A stretch of 64,000 nucleotides of DNA, taken from Williamsia sp. 1135. Its GTDB lineage: Bacteria; Actinomycetota; Actinomycetes; Mycobacteriales; Mycobacteriaceae. The position numbers were made by a program, and so were the translations under genes. This document shows positions 60,061 through 64,000 of this stretch, in pieces. The stretch is from NCBI RefSeq assembly GCF_002095395.1, contig NZ_MJEI01000080.1:1-64000 (forward strand), written 5' to 3'. Under the pieces are notes generated by a model that did not search any database, was not told where the DNA came from, and was given only the letters and a program-made list of their open reading frames with translations. The first letter of the stretch is position 1; each line of letters starts with the position of its first letter.

Positions 60061-60262
60061 AACTTGCACCGCCCGTGTGCGGCCCGCGTGCTCTGGACAC
60101 GCTCAGGTTTGTCAGTCGTCTCACCAGCTGTGTTTTCTCGCTCCGCTTCGCTGCGCGGGGCGTGTGGCCCTTTATCGCGTGCTCTTCCTCAGTCGACTCA
60201 GTCGCTGCGCTCCCTCGCTCCCTCGTCCAGAGCACGCGGGCCGCACGCGGGCGGGGCGAGTT
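60061..60262. repeat. 38-bp imperfect inverted repeat downstream of glgC
   Basis: Arm 1 (60061-60098) and arm 2 (60225-60262) match in inverse orientation at 35 of 38 bases, with the shared core GCGGCCCGCGTGCTCTGGAC. The 126-bp spacer has no gene. It looks like a MITE-like or terminator-like element between glgC and the 21-bp repeats. No target duplication is evident. Confidence 0.75.
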
Positions 60263-60293
60263 CGCTCTGCTCACCGCCCCTAGGTGGCCTTCC

Positions 60294-60482
60294 GTCGAGC
60301 GGGCCGATACTGCCGTCGAGCGTGCCCTTCTGACCGCCGAGCGGGCCGATATCGCCGTCGAGCGTGCCCTTCTGACCGCCGAGCGTGCCAAAGATGCTGC
60401 CCAGCGTGCCCAAACAGCCGCCGAGCGTGCCCTTCTGACCGCCGAGCGTGCCGATATCGCCGTCGATCGGGCCGCAGTCTCG
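60294..60482 (+). repeat. 21-bp tandem repeat (9 units) encoding xERAxxx heptads
   Basis: Nine 21-nt units give heptads such as VERALLT and AERADIA, with a higher-order 42-bp period in which the two unit types alternate. The frame is open throughout, but no start or ribosome binding site makes it a convincing gene. On the other strand the same bases read as Gly-rich heptads. The unit family is shared with 396-500. It ends 12 nt before the 3' end of the Nudix gene. Confidence 0.8.
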
Positions 60483-60494
60483 CGTCGGTGAGAG

Positions 60495-61061
60495 TCAGGC
60501 GAGTGCGAGGGCCGCGGCGATGAGGTCGGGAATTGCCGGCAACTCGGTGTTCTCGGGGAGTGCGTCGATCGGCCACCAGGCCAGATCGACCGACTCTTCA
60601 CTGCGGACGAAATCGGGCAGGGCACCATCGGGGCCGTCCACCGCCACGGCGACGAACCGTAGATCGAGGTGGCGCGTCGGTACACCCAGTGAGCAGGTGA
60701 TGGGATGCGTGTGAACCTGCACCAGTTGCGGTTCGGCGACCAGGTCGGCGATCCCGGATTCCTCCTGCGCCTCGCGGGTGGCCGCCGCGACGATGGTGGT
60801 GTCGGATTCCTCGCAGTGGCCGCCGAGCTGAATCCACTTGCCCACCCGAGGATGCAAAGTCAGCAGCACATGGGTCCGAGCCGTGTTCAGCACAATGGTC
60901 GACGCCGTGATGTGTCCGGCCTCGCACGCCCGGAGACATCCGAGGGGTGCCGCTGCGAGGAATGCCAACACTGTGTGTCGCAGCGAGTCCTGGTGTGGGT
61001 CCGAGGTTCTCCAGGTGGTGAGGAGTTCCGTGGCGGACTGATGCAGCGATTCTGCGCTCAC
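60495..61061 (-). CDS. Nudix hydrolase
   Basis: The 188-residue protein carries a Nudix box [20 protein letters not shown] plus EESGI. Asp replaces the first Glu of the classical pattern, as is common in this GGHCE subgroup. [18 protein letters not shown] precedes it. It hydrolyses some nucleoside diphosphate derivative; the substrate cannot be assigned. GTG 61061 overlaps the fbiB stop as GTGA, so it is the third gene of the fbiA-fbiB operon. Confidence 0.87.
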   Translation of the reverse strand: MSAESLHQSATELLTTWRTSDPHQDSLRHTVLAFLAAAPLGCLRACEAGHITASTIVLNTARTHVLLTLHPRVGKWIQLGGHCEESDTTIVAAATREAQEESGIADLVAEPQLVQVHTHPITCSLGVPTRHLDLRFVAVAVDGPDGALPDFVRSEESVDLAWWPIDALPENTELPAIPDLIAAALALA

Positions 61062-62422
61062 AGCTCGACCACCAGGTTCTCGATCTCGGCCGGCGGCCGT
61101 GGCCCGTCGTCGGGGAAATCGGGATACCCGACGGCGATCGCGCCCAGAGGCTCCCAGTCCGCGGGTAGTTCCAATTCGCTGCGGACCAGGTCCGGCGTGA
61201 AGATCGTCGAACCGACCCAGCAACTACCCACCGAACGTACTGCCAGCGAGACCAGCAATCCCTGGACCGCTGCACCGGCGGCGACGGTGAACATCGTGTG
61301 CTCGGCGGTGTTGCGGACGGTGTCCGGATAGTCGTGTCGGCCGTCGGAGGTCAGAACCGGGATGACCACCTCAGGTGCGTCGTAGAGCAATTGCCCTCTG
61401 GCCACGCGTTTGTCGATCGACTCGGCCGCCTTCTCGTCGGCGGTCAGATCGGCACGCCAGCGCGCCGACATCGCGTCGAGCAGTCGCACGCGGCGATCGC
61501 GGTCACGCAGCCAGATGAACCGCACCGGATGGCTGTGATGTGGAGCAGGTGCGGTCAGCGCCTCGGCAAAGGCTTCGTTCATGACATCGGCCGGCACCCG
61601 GGCCCTTGCGTAACGACGGACCGATCTGCGCATCAGCTGGGCTTGTCTGCGACCGAGGTCGATGGCCTCGGTCGTTCCGAGCCAGAACAGATCCTCAGCT
61701 CCCGGACGAACCAGATCTTTTGCCGTGGTGCCGTTTTCACGGGGACGCAGACCGCGCACCACGGCGACCGGAATCTCTCCGAGCTTGCCCTTGACCAGGT
61801 CGGCGGCGGCGGCGAGCTCATCGACGACCGCAATGTCGGTCACGATGAGCGCGTTGCCGTACTCGTCGACCGATCCCTCATACGGGTGCGTGACGGCGAT
61901 GCCCGAGGCCCCGATCGTCTGGTCGGTCTGTCCGATGCGCCAGGCCCGTCCCATCGTGTCGGTGATCAACACGGCCACCTCAACCGAGAGGAGCTCTCGC
62001 AGCGCTGAGCGCAACGCTGCGGCGCTCGCGTCGGGATCGACGGGCAGCAGTGCCAATTCGTCCCCGTCGACGTTGGAGCCGTCGACCCCGGAGGCGGCTT
62101 GCACGATGCCGAGCCGATTCTCCGTGATCAGGGTCCGGCCTTTGCGGGCCACCACGCGGACTGCCTCGGAGTCGACGAGTGCGCGCCGGGCGGCATCGCG
62201 GGCGTCGGGGTCGGTCGGCGCAGGCACCATCCGGCCTTCGACCTTGGAGATGATCTTGCTCGTCACCACCAGGATGTCGTCGTCACGCAGCCAGTTGGCC
62301 GCAGATGCCAACGCACCGGCGAGGTCGTCGCCCTTACGAAAACGGGGCAGGCCCGTGATGGGGAGGATCTCCAGGGCGCCGGGAGCTGCGTGGTCCCCGA
62401 GGTCTGCGGTGTTCTCACTCAT
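61058..62422 (-). CDS. fbiB: Coenzyme F420:L-glutamate ligase/dehydro-F420 reductase FbiB
   Basis: The 454-residue two-domain enzyme has an N-terminal CofE-like ligase (residues about 1-245; [33 protein letters not shown]) and a C-terminal FMN-dependent nitroreductase-fold domain ([33 protein letters not shown]). It adds glutamates to F420-0 and reduces dehydro-F420. The start overlaps fbiA by 8 nt. With cofG at 37.8 kb the window carries three F420 genes. Confidence 0.94.
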   Translation of the reverse strand: MSENTADLGDHAAPGALEILPITGLPRFRKGDDLAGALASAANWLRDDDILVVTSKIISKVEGRMVPAPTDPDARDAARRALVDSEAVRVVARKGRTLITENRLGIVQAASGVDGSNVDGDELALLPVDPDASAAALRSALRELLSVEVAVLITDTMGRAWRIGQTDQTIGASGIAVTHPYEGSVDEYGNALIVTDIAVVDELAAAADLVKGKLGEIPVAVVRGLRPRENGTTAKDLVRPGAEDLFWLGTTEAIDLGRRQAQLMRRSVRRYARARVPADVMNEAFAEALTAPAPHHSHPVRFIWLRDRDRRVRLLDAMSARWRADLTADEKAAESIDKRVARGQLLYDAPEVVIPVLTSDGRHDYPDTVRNTAEHTMFTVAAGAAVQGLLVSLAVRSVGSCWVGSTIFTPDLVRSELELPADWEPLGAIAVGYPDFPDDGPRPPAEIENLVVEL

Positions 62423-63434
62423 AGGACACACCGACGAGATCGCAGGCCGCGCGGACCATCTGGGCGGTGGTGGTCGGATCGGTCATCAGCAGTGGTACCG
62501 ACTGCACCGCGACACCGGGCACGTCGGCGGTGTCGCCGGGGGCGATGAGCCAGCCGTCGAGCACCCCGTTCTCCGAACGGGCGCCGTAGTGCCGCCCGAC
62601 GGCTTCCGCCGTGGTCTCGACACCGATGACCGACAGACATTCATCGGCCATGCCGCGCAGTGGACGATTGTCGATGATGGGGGAGATGCCGACCACGGGC
62701 GCGCTCGTGGTCCGCAACGCGCCGCGCACACCGGGAACCGACAGGATCGCACCCACGCTGACAACAGGGTTCGACGGCGCCATCAAGATGATGTCGGCGT
62801 CGGCGATCGCCTCGAGCACGCCCGGGGCGGCCTTCGCGTCGTCGGAACCCACCTGCGCGAAACCGTCGGTCGGTATCTGTGCGCGGTAGCGAACCCACCA
62901 CTCCTGAAAATGGATGGCCACCTTTTCTTCGGCCGCGGAGTCGCCGCTGCCCGGCCGGGTTACGACCACGTGGGTCTCGTGGCGGTCGTCGGTGGCCGGC
63001 AGCAGCCGCACACCCGGGTCCCACCGCTTGCACAGCGCGGCGGTGATGTCGCTGAGGCGGTATCCCGCGTCGAGCATCTGGGTCCGGATGAGGTGGGTGG
63101 CCAGATCACGGTCGCCCAGGCCGAACCAGTCGGGGTCAGCGCCGTAGGCGGCCAATTCTTCTTTGGCGTGCCAGGTTTCCGCCCGCCGGCCCCAACCCCG
63201 CTCGGGGTCGATGCCGTCGCCGAGCGTGTACATGCAGGTGTCGAGGTCAGGACAGATCCTCACCCCGTGCATCCACGCGTCGTCTCCGACGTTGACGATC
63301 GCCGTCACCTCATGCGGGGACGGCGAACGTCCGGACGCGAGCACCTCTGGGAACGCGGTGGGTCCCAGAAGCGTGCGTACCCCTTGCAAAAACCGGGCGC
63401 CACCGACGCCACCGACGAGAACCGTCACCTTCAC
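62415..63434 (-). CDS. fbiA: 2-phospholactate/phosphoenolpyruvate transferase FbiA
   Basis: The 339-residue transferase joins the lactyl or enolpyruvyl phosphate unit to FO. Motifs are [17 protein letters not shown] at the N-terminus, [20 protein letters not shown] with the metal-binding Asp, and [18 protein letters not shown] 63434 is taken as start; no clear ribosome binding site is seen. It is first in the fbiA-fbiB-Nudix operon and divergent from whiB2, as in mycobacteria. Confidence 0.94.
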   Translation of the reverse strand: MKVTVLVGGVGGARFLQGVRTLLGPTAFPEVLASGRSPSPHEVTAIVNVGDDAWMHGVRICPDLDTCMYTLGDGIDPERGWGRRAETWHAKEELAAYGADPDWFGLGDRDLATHLIRTQMLDAGYRLSDITAALCKRWDPGVRLLPATDDRHETHVVVTRPGSGDSAAEEKVAIHFQEWWVRYRAQIPTDGFAQVGSDDAKAAPGVLEAIADADIILMAPSNPVVSVGAILSVPGVRGALRTTSAPVVGISPIIDNRPLRGMADECLSVIGVETTAEAVGRHYGARSENGVLDGWLIAPGDTADVPGVAVQSVPLLMTDPTTTAQMVRAACDLVGVSYE

Positions 63435-63798
63435 AGGGAACCAGGGTAGGCGGTCTTCCGAAGTGCCTCGCACCGAGCCGACTACACGTAACGTTGGGGA
63501 CAGGGGTGTCGGGAGTACGACCGGAGTTCGGGGTGTGTTCGAACTGTTCGATACTCTTGGGTGCACTTTTCAGTGGCGATTTCTGCATCAACCCCGTGTC
63601 GAGACTCAGGAATCGGCAGTGGGGGTGATAAAGCAATTTCCCGCTGAGCTTGACCTGGACACCTGAAACCGTGTCTAATCACATCAGTGTCATTCCAAGT
63701 TTTGACAGCGAGAATTGTTGCAGGACTTGGTGATCGATCACTTGTTCGAATCAGATTGACCAACTGCACAATTCGAAGTGAGATGAGGAGGCGGGACG
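63435..63798. other. Divergent intergenic region between fbiA and whiB2
   Basis: This 364-bp stretch has no supported gene. It is more AT-rich from 63590 onward, and TTGACA occurs at 63702-63707, in the right area for the whiB2 promoter, but a matching -10 box is not clear. whiB2 upstream regions in relatives carry sporulation/division-type control; no such site could be confirmed here. Confidence 0.5.
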
Positions 63799-64000
63799 AT
63801 GGCTCTTGAACACGTGGCTACCAACAGCCTTGAACCGCAAGTCGATTCGCAATCGAACGCAACCGAAGACCAACTAGATGATCGTCCTCGCCTGAGCCTG
63901 GTACCCTCCGCATTCGACGATATGTTCGAAGACATCGAAGACCAGTGGCAGGACCGTGCGCTGTGCGCACAGACCGACCCGGAGGCGTTCTTCCCCGAAA
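63799..64000 (+). CDS. whiB2: WhiB2/WhmD-type transcription factor, 5' part
   Basis: The first 67 residues are present; the gene runs off the window. An acidic N-terminal tail leads to the start of the WhiB domain, FEDIEDQWQDRALCAQTDPE with the first cluster Cys at 56 and AFFPE. WhiB2 is an iron-sulfur regulator essential for septation in mycobacteria. GAGGAGG precedes ATG 63799. Divergence from fbiA matches Rv3260c-Rv3261. Confidence 0.92.
   Translation, partial: MALEHVATNSLEPQVDSQSNATEDQLDDRPRLSLVPSAFDDMFEDIEDQWQDRALCAQTDPEAFFPE

Noticed and set aside
60294-60482. Possible CRISPR array
   Set aside because: The units are contiguous 21-bp repeats without unique spacers, and no cas genes are near.
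60075-60491. 138-codon frame across the inverted repeat and 21-bp repeats as a gene
   Set aside because: The first half crosses the inverted-repeat element, and no ribosome binding site or stable composition is seen; kept only as a repeat finding.

Overview
The window is GC-rich chromosomal DNA of a mycolic-acid actinobacterium (Mycobacteriales), most like Gordonia or a close relative. The evidence is the gene content and order: mutT2, typA, lpqW, mshB, a small membrane protein, an FbiC-like CofG, fdxA and dapC, then dapD, dapE, LOG-family genes, fadD6, folP2, gpgS, a DivIVA-like protein, a DUF3117 protein, glgM (glgA) and glgC. This is the Rv1160-Rv1213 order of Mycobacterium tuberculosis with insertions. 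At the right end fbiA and fbiB lie next to whiB2, as in Rv3260c-Rv3262. The genus is an inference; no rRNA or tRNA gene is visible.

Region 1 (about 0-17.4 kb) is accessory and looks like an aldarate (glucarate-type sugar acid) catabolic island. A leftward operon encodes a peptide-type ABC transporter (binding protein, two permeases, two ATPases), a TauE/SafE permease, glucarate dehydratase and a D-2-hydroxyacid dehydrogenase. A second dehydrogenase and a universal stress protein are divergent from it. An intact IS30-family element separates these from a LysR regulator and a second leftward operon: 2-oxoglutarate semialdehyde dehydrogenase, keto-deoxyglucarate dehydratase and a second glucarate-dehydratase-like enzyme. 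Together they make the route glucarate to 5-keto-4-deoxyglucarate to 2,5-dioxopentanoate to 2-oxoglutarate. A near-identical 14-bp operator-like motif lies upstream of both operons.

Region 2 (17.6-32 kb) is mixed. It holds a WS/DGAT-like acyltransferase, a protein made of decapeptide repeats, an HhH-GPD protein, a sugar porter, an enoyl-CoA hydratase, a PspC protein, a YhhN lysoplasmalogenase, a secreted lipase-like hydrolase, two related secreted proteins, and a thiamine-type ABC transporter (thiB-thiP-thiQ) coupled to mutT2.

Region 3 (32-60 kb) is the conserved core listed above. Three things stand out in it. FbiC is represented only by its CofG half. A four-gene locus between dapC and dapD (43.0-44.9 kb) encodes a DUF692/MNIO enzyme, a partner-like protein and two tiny membrane-anchored Cys/Gly/Ser-rich proteins; it looks like an undescribed peptide-modification system and is the best candidate for novelty. 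A dehydrogenase/decarboxylase-like gene pair at 54.4-56.0 kb has a perfect KstR-type site just before its start.

Region 4 (60-64 kb) carries a repeat-rich intergenic segment, a Nudix gene, fbiB, fbiA and the 5' end of whiB2. The 21-bp coding-like repeats at 60.3-60.5 kb recur at 0.4-0.5 kb, at the other end of the window.
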